A DNA stretch of 64,000 nucleotides from Faecalibacterium duncaniae. Lineage in GTDB: Bacteria; Bacillota; Clostridia; Oscillospirales; Ruminococcaceae. Shown here piece by piece: positions 15,542 to 24,525 of this stretch. Made by a program: the position numbers and the translations under genes. The stretch spans positions 1,860,001 through 1,924,000 of the forward strand of contig NZ_CP048437.1 of assembly GCF_010509575.1 (NCBI RefSeq). Reading direction: 5' to 3'. The notes beneath the pieces are model-generated. The model made no database searches. It was not told the DNA's origin and saw only the letters and a list, made by a program, of their open reading frames with translations. Within the stretch, counting starts at the first letter, position 1. The number at the start of each line of letters is the position of its first letter.

Positions 15542-17303
15542 CCTGAACGACTACCTCGAAAAGCTCACAGAGCCGGAAGACCGGGAAACGGTCGCAAACC
15601 GCGCGTATCAGCGGGAGCTGTTCGAGCAGTACGTCACAAAGGACGGCAACTTTCCCGAGCAGCGGGCGCAGCTCCTTGAGGACTTCAGGGCCGGAAAGGA
15701 ACTGACCGGGCCGAAGGGACTGCGCCGGAAGCTCGGAGCCTTCGATCTTGAATACTTCGGGCGGGCCTATCTCGCGCACTACTTCGTCCGCCCGTCGCCC
15801 AAGTTCCACGGCGAGCTGGACAGGATATGGCGGGAGGGCGTGCTGAAGGGGATGAACCCGGAGGTGGACGCCAAGCGGATCAGCCGCGCGGATGGGTGCC
15901 GCCGTGCGATCGAAGCGCCTCGTGGCCACGCCAAGAGCACGACCTTCACTTTCAAGGACGACCTGCACGCCGCCGTCTACGGCTACAAGCACTACATCAT
16001 CATCCTCTCTGACAGCTCGGAACAGGCCGAGGGCTTCCTCGTCGACATCAAGACGGAGCTGGAGGAGAACGCTGCCCTGAAGGAAGACTTCGGCGAGCTG
16101 GAAGGCAAGGTCTGGAAGTCCTCTGTCATCCTGCTGGCCAACGGCGTCAAGATTGAGGCAATCGGCTCGGGCAAGAAGATCCGTGGCCGACGTCACAAGC
16201 AGTGGCGTCCCGACCTTATCGTCTGCGACGATCTGGAGAACGACGAGAACGTCAACACGCCGGAGCAACGCAAGAAGCTCCGCGACTGGTTCTATAAGGC
16301 GGTCTCCAAGGCGGGCGACACCTACACCGACATCGTTTACATCGGCACGCTGCTCCACTTCGATGCGCTGCTGGCCAACGTAGCGAAGAACCCGAGCTAT
16401 AAGTCGGTGCGCTATCAGGGCGTCATCAGCTTCGCCACCAACGGCGAGCTGTGGGACGCATGGGAATCCATCTTCACCGATCTCTCCAACGACAACCGAC
16501 AGGAGGATGCACTGGAGTTCTTCCAAGCGAACCGCGAGGCGATGCTGGAGGGCACGGCGGTCTTATGGGAGGAGAAGCTCTCCTACTACGACCTCATGGT
16601 CATCCGCATCTCCGAGGGTGAGGCGTCCTTCAACAGCGAGATCCAGAATGACCCCATCGACCCGGAGAACTGCACCTTCCAAGAAGAGTGGTTTGACTTT
16701 TGGGACGACGAGGGCAAGGCGCAGCCAGACTTCTCCGACCCGAAGTTTCTCTTCGTCGGCGCGAACGACCCGTCGCTGGGCAAGAACAAGAAGTCGGACA
16801 CCAGCTCCATCATCGCACTGGCAAAGGACACGCAGACGGGCTACCTCTATGTCGTGATCGCGGACATCGCCAAGCGCAAGCCGGATCAGATCATTGAGGA
16901 CGCTCTCGACGCGAGCCGACGCCTCCAGCGGGAGTACAAGCGGCCCTACTACAAGTTCGGCGTGGAGACGGTGCAGTTCCAGTATTACTTCGCCGAGATC
17001 ATGCGGCAGCGTGCGGCAGCGGTCGGCGAGTATCTCCCTATCGAGGAGATCAACAGCACGCAGAACAAGGATGCACGCATCCAGTCCCTGCAGCCGTTCG
17101 TGAAGAATGGCTACATCAAATTCAGCAAGAAACACAAGACACTGCTAAAGCAGATGACCGAGTACCCGATGGGCAAGAACGACGATGCGCCGGACGGCCT
17201 CCAGATGGCGGTCAAGCTGGCGCTTGACGTCAAGACCGGGCGCAGGGTCGACTACAGAAGCGTCATCGCCCGCGCCCTCGACTTCCGGCGCGGAGCCTAC
17301 TAA
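15528..17303 (+). CDS. Large terminase subunit (Mu gp28-like)
   Basis: This 591-residue motor packages DNA into the head. The ATPase domain shows a Walker A variant PRGHAKST (131-138, K136) and Walker B LIVCDDLEND (D234-D235), followed by a coupling motif YIGTLLH. The nuclease domain starts near residue 400 with FVGANDPSLGK and includes the acidic GVETVQFQ region typical of TerL. I chose the ATG at 15528 because the alignable sequence starts there; upstream codons belong to the overlapping small-subunit gene. Mu-like packaging begins near the left end and runs by headful. Confidence 0.92.
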   Translation: MAKIDLNDYLEKLTEPEDRETVANRAYQRELFEQYVTKDGNFPEQRAQLLEDFRAGKELTGPKGLRRKLGAFDLEYFGRAYLAHYFVRPSPKFHGELDRIWREGVLKGMNPEVDAKRISRADGCRRAIEAPRGHAKSTTFTFKDDLHAAVYGYKHYIIILSDSSEQAEGFLVDIKTELEENAALKEDFGELEGKVWKSSVILLANGVKIEAIGSGKKIRGRRHKQWRPDLIVCDDLENDENVNTPEQRKKLRDWFYKAVSKAGDTYTDIVYIGTLLHFDALLANVAKNPSYKSVRYQGVISFATNGELWDAWESIFTDLSNDNRQEDALEFFQANREAMLEGTAVLWEEKLSYYDLMVIRISEGEASFNSEIQNDPIDPENCTFQEEWFDFWDDEGKAQPDFSDPKFLFVGANDPSLGKNKKSDTSSIIALAKDTQTGYLYVVIADIAKRKPDQIIEDALDASRRLQREYKRPYYKFGVETVQFQYYFAEIMRQRAAAVGEYLPIEEINSTQNKDARIQSLQPFVKNGYIKFSKKHKTLLKQMTEYPMGKNDDAPDGLQMAVKLALDVKTGRRVDYRSVIARALDFRRGAY

Positions 17304-17316
17304 GGAGGTGAGGCGC

Positions 17317-17982
17317 ATGATTATCCAAGAGAACACAATCATCCACGGCGACAGCCTCACCGTGCTCCGTCAGATGGAGCCGGAGAGTGTCGACGCAATC
17401 ATCACAGACCCGCCCTACGGCATCAACTATGTCTCTCAGACGGGGGCGTCCATCAAGAACGACAAGAGCCCCTTCATCTGGTTCCTCTACGACGCCTTCC
17501 GCGTGCTCAAGTCCGGCGAGGCTGGGCACGGCGGCCTGATCTGCTTTACCCGTTGGGACGTGGAGCAGACCTTCATCGACGCGATGAAGATCGCGGGCTT
17601 CAACGTCAAGAGCGAGGTCATTTGGGATAAGGTCTACCACGGCATGGGCGACACCAAGGCGGCGTTTGCCCCGTCGCATGAGAACATCGTCTTCGCGATT
17701 AAGGGCAAATACAGTTTCCCCGGCAGCCGCCCAAAAGACCTCGTCACCTTCCCGAAGATCAACAGCTCCAAGATGGTGCACCCCACTGAGAAGCCTGTTG
17801 GTCTGCTGGCTAATCTCATCTCCTCGGTCACGAAACCGGGCGACCTCATCCTCGACCCGTTTGCCGGAAGCGGTTCCACGCTGGTCGCGGCGAAGAAGAC
17901 GGGGCGTCGCTTCATTGGCATCGAGCTGGATGACGATTACTTCGTCACGGCCCAGCGGCGCATCGAGGAGGTGCGGGAATGA
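17317..17982 (+). CDS. DNA adenine/cytosine-N4 methyltransferase, phage-encoded
   Basis: The 221-residue enzyme transfers a methyl group from S-adenosylmethionine to an exocyclic amino group in DNA. Motif IV is DPPY (31-34) and motif I FAGSG (182-186), in the beta-class order. The target-recognition segment between them is short, and the sequence specificity cannot be read. No restriction enzyme gene is nearby, so it is an orphan, plausibly protecting phage DNA from host restriction. It lies between terminase and portal, with TAAGGAGGTGAGGCGC ahead of its ATG and a 4-bp overlap with the portal gene. Confidence 0.88.
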   Translation: MIIQENTIIHGDSLTVLRQMEPESVDAIITDPPYGINYVSQTGASIKNDKSPFIWFLYDAFRVLKSGEAGHGGLICFTRWDVEQTFIDAMKIAGFNVKSEVIWDKVYHGMGDTKAAFAPSHENIVFAIKGKYSFPGSRPKDLVTFPKINSSKMVHPTEKPVGLLANLISSVTKPGDLILDPFAGSGSTLVAAKKTGRRFIGIELDDDYFVTAQRRIEEVRE

Positions 17983-19541
17983 GCCGACTCAAGCAGCTCG
18001 TCACCCGGCTTAGACGCCCGGATATGCGGGAGGTCGCCGTGGCGCAGGTCTCCGACAAGTACAGCGAGTATCCCAGCAATGGCCTGACGCCTGTCAAGCT
18101 GGCTGAGATCCTCCGAGAGGCCGACGCGGGCGATGTTCTTCGGCAGATGGAGCTCTTTGAGGAAATGGAGGAGAAAGACCCTCACCTATTCAGCCAGCTC
18201 CAGACGCGCAAGAACGCCGTCACGGGCCTTGACTTCGAGGTGATCCCCTTCGGCGACGAACCGCTGGACAAGGAGATCGCCGACTTCATCGAAGAGCAGC
18301 TCAACGGCATCGAGAGCTTCGAGGATGTGGAGAATGACCTGCTCGACGCAATCGGCAAGGGCTTCGCCGTATCCGAGATCCTGTGGGGCTATGACGAAGG
18401 GCACGTCGTGGTGCAGGACATCAAGACGCGACACCAGAAACGCTTCTTTTGGGACACGCTGGACGATTCGTTCAAGGTGCGAACGAAGGACGTGCCGGAG
18501 GGCATCCTGCTCCCGGCGAACAAGTTCATCGTTCACAGGTACAAGGCTCGCAGCGGTCACACCTCTCGGGCTGGCATCCTCCGTGTTGTGGCGTGGATGT
18601 ACCTCTTCAAGAACTACGACCTGAAGGACTGGGTCAGCTTCGCTGAGATCTACGGTCTGCCGCTCCGGCTGGGCAAGTACGCGCCGGGAGCGAGCGACAG
18701 CGACAAGGCGGCGCTCATGCGAGCCCTCATCCAGATTGGCTCCGACGCGGCGGGCATCATCCCGGATGGCACGAGCATCGACTTCATTACCACGGAGAAG
18801 ACCTCCAGCTCCGACCTCTATGAACGGCTGGCTCGTTACTGCGATGAACAGATCTCCAAGGCAATCCTCGGCCAGACGCTGACTTCCGACTCGGGCGGCG
18901 GCAGTTACGCACAGAGCAAGACGCACAACGATGTCCGGCACGATCTCACCGTCGCCGACTGCAAGGCGCTGGCGTCCACCCTCCGGCGCGACCTCATCCG
19001 CCCGCTGTGCATCTTCAACTTCGGTGAGGACAAGCGCATCCCCTACATCCGCTTCGACTGCGAAGAGTCCGAGGACTTGACACAGACGGCGACAATCCTC
19101 GGCACGCTCATCGAAAAGGTCGGGCTTCGGATACCCACGAGCTTCGTCTATAAGAAGTTCTCCATCCCCGAGCCGGAGGAAGGTGATGAGATTGCAAAGC
19201 CCACCTACGGAGGCGGCATGGGCGGCGTGCTGCCGTTCAAAAGCGATGCGCTACTCTCCCTCAAGGCGGGAGCTGACGCGCCGATCGGCACGCAGCAGCA
19301 CATTGACAGGCTCGCCGCCGCCGCACTCCACAAGGGCGTGGGCAGCTTCAAGCGCGCGTTCGAGCCGGTTCTCAAAATGATTGAGAACGCAGACAGTCTC
19401 GAACAGCTCCGCGAGCTGATGGAGGATGACGCAGCCGTCGCCGAACTCTACGCCGCGATGGATGTCTCTGAGGTCGAGGAGCTGCTGCAGAAGGTTATGC
19501 TCTACGCCGATCTTGAGGGGCGGGTGGTTGAGGATGGATGA
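17979..19541 (+). CDS. Portal protein (Mu gp29-like, DUF935)
   Basis: The 520-residue protein should form the dodecameric portal through which DNA enters the head. It follows the DUF935 pattern: MELFEEMEEKDPHLFSQLQTR near residue 52, the segment WGYDEGHVVVQDIKTRHQKR, RAGILRVVAWMYLFKNYD with the wing, and AILGQTLTSDSGGGSYAQSK in the stem region. The C-terminal 120 residues are helical. It overlaps the methyltransferase by 4 bp and the MuF gene by 8 bp. Confidence 0.9.
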   Translation: MSRLKQLVTRLRRPDMREVAVAQVSDKYSEYPSNGLTPVKLAEILREADAGDVLRQMELFEEMEEKDPHLFSQLQTRKNAVTGLDFEVIPFGDEPLDKEIADFIEEQLNGIESFEDVENDLLDAIGKGFAVSEILWGYDEGHVVVQDIKTRHQKRFFWDTLDDSFKVRTKDVPEGILLPANKFIVHRYKARSGHTSRAGILRVVAWMYLFKNYDLKDWVSFAEIYGLPLRLGKYAPGASDSDKAALMRALIQIGSDAAGIIPDGTSIDFITTEKTSSSDLYERLARYCDEQISKAILGQTLTSDSGGGSYAQSKTHNDVRHDLTVADCKALASTLRRDLIRPLCIFNFGEDKRIPYIRFDCEESEDLTQTATILGTLIEKVGLRIPTSFVYKKFSIPEPEEGDEIAKPTYGGGMGGVLPFKSDALLSLKAGADAPIGTQQHIDRLAAAALHKGVGSFKRAFEPVLKMIENADSLEQLRELMEDDAAVAELYAAMDVSEVEELLQKVMLYADLEGRVVEDG

Positions 19542-20274
19542 GTTCACCGCACTTTTCAGCCGCAAGGACATGACCTTTGAAGAGGCGGTCGCGTACTTCA
19601 AAGAGCGCGTCCCTGTAACCGCCTCGCGGTTCTATCAGATCGCCGCCGAGTACCGCGCCCTCGCCTTTACGGTCAGTGGCTACACGAAGGCGCAGGTGCT
19701 CAAGAAGTTCTACGACGAGCTGCTGGCCGCACTGGAGGAGGGTAACAGCCTTGCGGAGTTTCGCGAGAATATGAACGACTTCCTCGAAGCAGAGGGCTAC
19801 GAGGGCATCACGCCCTACCAAGCCGAGAACATCTTCCGCACCAACATCCAGACGGCCTACAATGTGGGCCACTACAAGCGGATGACCGAACCGGGCGTCA
19901 AGGCGCTGCGGCCCTACTGGCAGTATGACGCCGTCAACGACTCAAAGACCCGCCCGAGCCACCTTGCGATGGATGGGCGCGTGTTCATGGCGGACGATCC
20001 CATTTGGGACACATGGTTCCCACCCAACGGCTTCAAGTGCCGCTGCACGGTCAAGACGCTCTCCAAGCGCCAGATGGAGCAGCGGGGGCTGACGGTGGAG
20101 ACCGAAGCACCGAGGGCGGCGCGGCTGGAGGATGGACGCTTCGTCAACATCCTGCCCGACCCGCAGTTCGATACCAACCCCGCCAAGGTACGCTATCAGC
20201 CAGACCTCACAGGCTACCCCGAGCCACTCAAAAAGGCGTACCAAGAGCGCGAAAAGGGGAACACTCCGCCATAA
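19534..20274 (+). CDS. Head morphogenesis protein, Mu F-like
   Basis: A 246-residue minor head protein of the Phage_Mu_F family. The signature region ITPYQAENIFRTNIQTAYNVGHY, YWQYDAVNDSKTRPSHLAMDGRV and WFPPNGFKCRCTVKTLS (about residues 90-185) is complete. Members associate with the portal and are needed for capsid assembly. Mu F is longer; this version has no extra C-terminal domain. The ATG at 19534 lies within the portal gene. Confidence 0.9.
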   Translation: MDEFTALFSRKDMTFEEAVAYFKERVPVTASRFYQIAAEYRALAFTVSGYTKAQVLKKFYDELLAALEEGNSLAEFRENMNDFLEAEGYEGITPYQAENIFRTNIQTAYNVGHYKRMTEPGVKALRPYWQYDAVNDSKTRPSHLAMDGRVFMADDPIWDTWFPPNGFKCRCTVKTLSKRQMEQRGLTVETEAPRAARLEDGRFVNILPDPQFDTNPAKVRYQPDLTGYPEPLKKAYQEREKGNTPP

Positions 20275-20403
20275 GGCCACAGAGCCCCGCTGTGCGCGTT
20301 TTGCTCTCGGCAGGGTAATTTGACGGGTGCGGCAAGTAAGGGGCGTGCGCACGCGCTCTAACGCCGTTTCCGGGCGGTTCGCGGCGACACCAAAGGAGGA
20401 CAG
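20275..20403. other. Gap between MuF and protease genes
   Basis: This 129-bp gap in an otherwise compact operon holds no gene. It is GC-rich and includes the small palindrome GTGCGCAC near 20345, so a processing site or internal promoter is possible but not shown. Confidence 0.4.
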
Positions 20404-21435
20404 ATGCAAATGGATGGTTTTTTGACCCTGAAAGGCAGCAATGTGGAGCTCGTGGGAGCACCGGAGACGATCTTCGTCCTCCCCATCGGCCACGTTGTCA
20501 GCTCGAAGGGTGAGTTTGATGTAGACGATGAGAGCTACAAGGCGATGAAGGCGCAGATCGCCAAGCGCGGCGTGGATCTCGTCGTTGACTACGAGCATCA
20601 GACGCTCAAAGGGTGCGAGGCACCCGCAGCCGGATGGGTGAAGGAGCTGAAGCTGGAGGACGGGCAAATCAAGGCCGTCGTCGAGTGGACGCCCCGAGGG
20701 GCGCGGTACCTTGAGAACAAGGAGTACCGCTACCTCTCCCCGGTCGTGAATGTCCGCAAGGCGGACAACAAGGCGGTCGGGCTCCACTCGCTGGCACTTA
20801 CCAACACTCCGGCGATCGAGGGGATGAACCCCATCGTCAATTCAGACAATTTTGAAGGAGGACAACATTCTATGGACATCAAGAAGCTGGCGGAACTGCT
20901 CGGTTTGAGCGAGGACGCCACGGAGGAGCAGGTCGTGGAGGCACTCAAGGTTTGCCTCGCCGAGAACCGCAGCCTCAAGGAAGCGGAGAAGCAGCCGCCC
21001 GAGAACGTCGTGGCGAACAAGGCTGTCTGCGAGCTGTTGGGTCTGAAGGCGGGCGCTGCCGCCGAGGACGTGACCGCAAAGATCATGGAGCTCAAGAGCG
21101 GCACGGTCGACGGCGTCAACCTCGCCGAGGAGCTGAAGGCGCTCAAGCAGCAGAATGCGGAGCGCGAGGCCAACGACGCTGTCATCCTTGCCCTGAAGGC
21201 GGGTAAGATCACCCCGGCGCAGAAAGAATGGGCTAAGAGCTACGCCTTGAGCGACCCGAAGGGCTTCGGCTCCTTTGTGGAGAAGGCCCCGCAAATCGTG
21301 CCGATGGACAAGATTGAGCTGGACGACGTCAAGGCCCTCAAGAGCGACGCGCTGGACGCCGACACGCTGCTGGTCTGCAAGCAGCTCGGAATCTCGCCCG
21401 ACGACGTCAAGAAGTACGGTATGAAGGAGGACTAA
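20404..21435 (+). CDS. Head maturation protease with scaffold domain (Mu I-like)
   Basis: The 343-residue protein resembles the Mu I protein family. Residues 15-150 form the protease part, with KRGVDLVVDYEHQTL containing a conserved His, and EYRYLSPVVNV and LHSLALTNTPAI. Residues 157-343 form a helical scaffold with a Glu/Lys-rich coiled coil. As in Mu, the scaffold portion has its own start (next entry), so one gene can give a protease-scaffold fusion and free scaffold. It lies between MuF and the coat genes. AAAGGAGGACAG precedes the start; an ATG three codons on is also possible. Confidence 0.88.
   Translation: MQMDGFLTLKGSNVELVGAPETIFVLPIGHVVSSKGEFDVDDESYKAMKAQIAKRGVDLVVDYEHQTLKGCEAPAAGWVKELKLEDGQIKAVVEWTPRGARYLENKEYRYLSPVVNVRKADNKAVGLHSLALTNTPAIEGMNPIVNSDNFEGGQHSMDIKKLAELLGLSEDATEEQVVEALKVCLAENRSLKEAEKQPPENVVANKAVCELLGLKAGAAAEDVTAKIMELKSGTVDGVNLAEELKALKQQNAEREANDAVILALKAGKITPAQKEWAKSYALSDPKGFGSFVEKAPQIVPMDKIELDDVKALKSDALDADTLLVCKQLGISPDDVKKYGMKED
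20872..21435 (+). CDS. Internal scaffold protein from an in-frame start (Mu Z-like)
   Basis: Within the protease gene an ATG at 20872 is preceded by GAAGGAGGACAACATTCT, a strong ribosome site in frame with the larger product. Translation from it gives a 187-residue protein with only the helical scaffold region (MDIKKLAELLGLSEDATEEQ...). Mu makes its Z scaffold from an internal start of gene I in the same way. Production is inferred from the site and from this precedent. Confidence 0.75.
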   Translation: MDIKKLAELLGLSEDATEEQVVEALKVCLAENRSLKEAEKQPPENVVANKAVCELLGLKAGAAAEDVTAKIMELKSGTVDGVNLAEELKALKQQNAEREANDAVILALKAGKITPAQKEWAKSYALSDPKGFGSFVEKAPQIVPMDKIELDDVKALKSDALDADTLLVCKQLGISPDDVKKYGMKED

Positions 21436-21439
21436 GATC

Positions 21440-21889
21440 ATGGCAAAACTGACTGATGTGAGAGATACCCCTGAGATCGCCAACGGCGCAAAGGTCATCG
21501 CGGTGCCTGTGAAGGGCGGTACCACCATTTATCAGGGCGCACTCGTCGCTCTGGACGCGAGCGGCTACGCAATCCCCGGCAAGAAGGCCGAGAGCCTGAC
21601 CGCTGTGGGCCGCGCCGAGGAGACGGTGACAAATACGGGCGCAGACGGCGAGTTGGTCATCCGCGTCGCTCGCGGCGTATTCGTCTTTGACAACACCGCT
21701 ACCGCTGCGAATAAGATCACCGCCGCCCATGTTCTCAAGCCCTGCTACATGGAAGACGACCACACCGTCACGGCGCTCGCCACGGGCGCGTCCGTGGCTG
21801 GCACCGTCATCCGCGTGGATGACGAGGGCGTCGCCGTCGAGTGCGGAGGCTACATTCCCGCTGCTGCCGCCGCAAGTGTGGGCGGCTAA
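21440..21889 (+). CDS. Head decoration-type protein
   Basis: The 149-residue protein is rich in beta strand, Gly and Ala and starts MAKLTDVRDTPEIANGAKVI. The pattern of short strands around IYQGALVALDASGYAIPG and AVGRAEETVTNTG resembles capsid-cement or decoration proteins of the DUF2190 kind. Its location, 4 bp after the scaffold gene and just before the capsid gene, supports that role. Confidence 0.65.
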   Translation: MAKLTDVRDTPEIANGAKVIAVPVKGGTTIYQGALVALDASGYAIPGKKAESLTAVGRAEETVTNTGADGELVIRVARGVFVFDNTATAANKITAAHVLKPCYMEDDHTVTALATGASVAGTVIRVDDEGVAVECGGYIPAAAAASVGG

Positions 21890-21912
21890 TCGAGTAAGGA
21901 GGTACATCCATT

Positions 21913-22797
21913 ATGATCATCACCCCGCAGGCCCTTAGAGGCATCTATACCGCCTTCAACACGGTCTTTAACAAGGCGTTTGAAGGGCAGCATCCCACCT
22001 ATGAAAAGGTCGCGACCGTCGTGCCCAGCACCAGCGAATCCGAGACCTACGCATGGCTCGGTGACATCCCCGGCATGAGGGAGTGGATCGGTGAGCGCGA
22101 GATCCAGAACCTCTCCGGCTCCGCCTACACCATCAAGAACAAGGACTTCGAGCTGACTGTCGGCGTAGACCGCAACGCGGTCGAGGACGACAAGATCGGC
22201 CTCTACAATCCTTCCATTCAGATGCTCGGCGAGTCCGCCGCGCTGCATCCCGACGAGCTGGTCTACGGTCTGCTGGCCAACGGCTTCACCGAGAAGTGCT
22301 ACGACGGCAAGGCGTTCTTCGCTACCGACCATCCTGTCGGCAAGGACAAGGCAAGCAACAAGGGCACCGCGAAGCTGAGCATGGACGCCTACAAGACGGC
22401 GCGTACATCCATGATGAGCCTGAAGAACAGCAAGGGCCGCCCTCTGGCGCTGGTTCCCGACCTGCTGGTCGTGCCGCCCGCACTGGAAGCGGACGCCCGC
22501 GACATCCTCGTCGCCGACTTCATCAACGGCACGAAGAACACCATGCAGGGCACGGCGGAGATCCATGTGGAGCCTCGCCTCGCAAGCGACTCCGCTTGGT
22601 TCCTGCTCTGCACCAAGCGTCCCGTCAAGCCGCTGATCTACCAGCAGCGCAAGAAGGCGAAGTTCGTCTCCAAGACCAACGAGACCGACGACAACGTCTT
22701 CATGAGCAAGAAGTTCATCTACGGCGCAGACTCTCGCGGCAACGCGGGCTTCGGCTTCTGGCAGATGGCCTACGGCTCTGACGGCACCACCACCTAA
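21913..22797 (+). CDS. Major capsid protein, Mu gpT-like
   Basis: The 294-residue protein is the predicted main head subunit. It matches the Mu T family through AFNTVFNKAFEGQHPTYEKV, YAWLGDIPGMREWIGEREIQ, YTIKNKDFELTVGVDRNAVE and the conserved C-terminal KFIYGADSRGNAGFGFWQMA. The fold expected is HK97-like. No N-terminal propeptide is evident. AAGGAGGTACATCCATT precedes the ATG, an efficient site suited to an abundant protein. Confidence 0.92.
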   Translation: MIITPQALRGIYTAFNTVFNKAFEGQHPTYEKVATVVPSTSESETYAWLGDIPGMREWIGEREIQNLSGSAYTIKNKDFELTVGVDRNAVEDDKIGLYNPSIQMLGESAALHPDELVYGLLANGFTEKCYDGKAFFATDHPVGKDKASNKGTAKLSMDAYKTARTSMMSLKNSKGRPLALVPDLLVVPPALEADARDILVADFINGTKNTMQGTAEIHVEPRLASDSAWFLLCTKRPVKPLIYQQRKKAKFVSKTNETDDNVFMSKKFIYGADSRGNAGFGFWQMAYGSDGTTT

Positions 22798-22825
22798 ACC
22801 GCCCGGGGCAGAAAGGAGGGCCAGC

Positions 22826-23281
22826 ATGAGCTACAGCACACGCGCTGAAGTGCGGGACATGGTCAAGGATGACGCGCTCAACGCGATCATCGGCGACACC
22901 TTCATTGAAGACCCCGTCGAGCGTGAAGAGCTGGTCTCCCCGATCATCGATGCGGCGATCGCCGACGCGGACGCAGAGATCGACGGCTACCTCGCCAAGA
23001 GGTACGCCGTCCCTCTGGCCCCGGCCCCGAGGGTCATCAACAAGTTCTCCAAGGATATCGCGGTCTACAATCTGTTCTCCCGCATCGGCATCGACGAGGG
23101 GACGGATCAGAAGACCTACCTGAACCGCTACAACGCGGCGATCAAGTTCCTCACGCTGGTCGCGGAGGGCACGGTGTCCATCGGCACGGAGACGGAAGAC
23201 CCGGCGAGCGCAGCGGCGGGTGGTTTTAAGGTCAAGTCCAACAGCCGCCTGTTTACCCGCGAGAAGATGAGGGGGATGTAA
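22826..23281 (+). CDS. Head-tail connector protein (Mu gp36-like, DUF1320)
   Basis: A 151-residue protein of the DUF1320 type: MSYSTRAEVRDMVKDDALNA, DAAIADADAEIDGYLAKRYAVPL and a helical end. Mu gp36 and its relatives are placed at the head-tail joint. It follows the capsid gene with GAAAGGAGGGCCAGC ahead of its start and ends 3 bp before the next gene. Confidence 0.85.
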   Translation: MSYSTRAEVRDMVKDDALNAIIGDTFIEDPVEREELVSPIIDAAIADADAEIDGYLAKRYAVPLAPAPRVINKFSKDIAVYNLFSRIGIDEGTDQKTYLNRYNAAIKFLTLVAEGTVSIGTETEDPASAAAGGFKVKSNSRLFTREKMRGM

Positions 23282-23284
23282 CGC

Positions 23285-23782
23285 ATGGCCATGTACAGCA
23301 TCCGGCTCGACGGCGACACGCGGGCGATGCTCCGTAGGATCAGGAGCTTCTCGGAGATCGACAAGCAGGGCATCAATGCGGCACTGGCTGAGGGCGCGCG
23401 CGAGTCGACGCTGGAACGGTTCAAGCAGAGCAAAGGCCCGGACGGGCGCAGATGGAAGACCTCCATCCGCGCCGCACAGGAGGGCGGCAAGACGCTCATC
23501 CAGTCTGCACAGCTCCGCAACTCCATCCACGACAAGTCGGACGCCTCCGGCTTCGCGGTCGGCACGAACGTCAAGTATGCGGCGACGCATCAGTTCGGAG
23601 AACCGGGCCGCACCATCCGGGCGCGGAAGAAGAAAGCCCTCCGTTTTCAGGTGGGCGGCAAGTGGGTCACGAAGAAGCAAGTCCGCATCACCATCCCGGC
23701 CCGTCCCTTCCTCGGTCTCTCAGAGGACGATATGCAGGAGATGAAGGCGACGGTCGAGGAGTTCATCCAGAAGGAGGATTGA
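23285..23782 (+). CDS. Virion morphogenesis / tail completion protein (Mu G-like)
   Basis: The 165-residue protein matches the Phage_tail_S / virion morphogenesis family: RIRSFSEIDKQGINAALAEG, the segment RFKQSKGPDGRRWK, and YAATHQFGEPGRTIRARKK with the conserved C-terminal IPARPFLGLSEDD. Family members help complete or join the tail. Gene order after DUF1320 agrees. Confidence 0.85.
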   Translation: MAMYSIRLDGDTRAMLRRIRSFSEIDKQGINAALAEGARESTLERFKQSKGPDGRRWKTSIRAAQEGGKTLIQSAQLRNSIHDKSDASGFAVGTNVKYAATHQFGEPGRTIRARKKKALRFQVGGKWVTKKQVRITIPARPFLGLSEDDMQEMKATVEEFIQKED

Positions 23783-23786
23783 TCTC

Positions 23787-24284
23787 TTGCTCTACACGGA
23801 AAGCAAGCAATATCTCATCGACAAGCTGAAAGCGGCGGGCATCAAGTCCAAGCCGTTTACCACAGAGAAGGCTCTGGAGAAGAGCCAGGAGTCCCACATC
23901 GGCGCGGTCTTGTTCGAACGTGAGACTTTCACCCGAAACGGTTCCAAAAAGAGATACAGAGACGAAGAGGGAACGCTGCACAAAAGGCGGAAGATCATGG
24001 AACGGGCGACCACGTTCGGCGTGATCATCGGCGGCTACACCGATGATGAAGTCGAGGAGATATTCGACCGCTTTGTGGCGAGTCTTGACCGTGGCATCTA
24101 CATCGACGGCAACTTCGTCCCCATTGAGATTGAGGGAGCGGATTGGGTCGACAAGGACGACTCACTCCTGAAAGCACAGGTCGCCGTGCAGGTGATGATC
24201 ACCTTCAACGGCGGCGTTTACCGCGACACGGGCTTCGCACCTCTGACTGATGTCAGAGTGACGTCCGTGGAGAAGATCACATGA
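23787..24284 (+). CDS. Tail terminator/connector candidate
   Basis: A 165-residue protein with a TTG start at 23787 following GAAGGAGGATTGATCTC. It is an alpha/beta protein (TFGVIIGGYTDDEVEEIFDR, then QVAVQVMITFNGGVYRDTGF) of the size and position expected for the protein that caps the tail tube before it joins the head. The family could not be assigned by eye. Confidence 0.55.
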   Translation: MLYTESKQYLIDKLKAAGIKSKPFTTEKALEKSQESHIGAVLFERETFTRNGSKKRYRDEEGTLHKRRKIMERATTFGVIIGGYTDDEVEEIFDRFVASLDRGIYIDGNFVPIEIEGADWVDKDDSLLKAQVAVQVMITFNGGVYRDTGFAPLTDVRVTSVEKIT

Positions 24285-24297
24285 AAGGAGCCTACAG

Positions 24298-24525
24298 ATG
24301 GCGACTAAAACACAGAAGCCGGAAGGCGCTGCCGCGCCGGAGCTTGTGCCGATCGACAAGCTCCGTGAGCAGCACAAGGTTGGGCGTGCCACCTACGCGG
24401 GCGTATGCGCCGCGAATGGCTGGCGGCCCGGTAAGGCGATGACGGAGGACGAGTTCCTCGCCGCCGTCGCCAAGTTCAACAACAGCCCGATGAACGGGCG
24501 TAAGAGCAAGGAGGCGAGGAAGTAA
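24298..24525 (+). CDS. Small protein preceding the sheath gene
   Basis: A 75-residue protein with a Pro/Ala-rich start and a small helical domain (HKVGRATYAGVCAANGWRPG, TEDEFLAAVAKFN). Its stop shares one base with the sheath start. Mu encodes a small protein of unknown role (gp38) in the same place. The function is not known. Confidence 0.6.
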   Translation: MATKTQKPEGAAAPELVPIDKLREQHKVGRATYAGVCAANGWRPGKAMTEDEFLAAVAKFNNSPMNGRKSKEARK

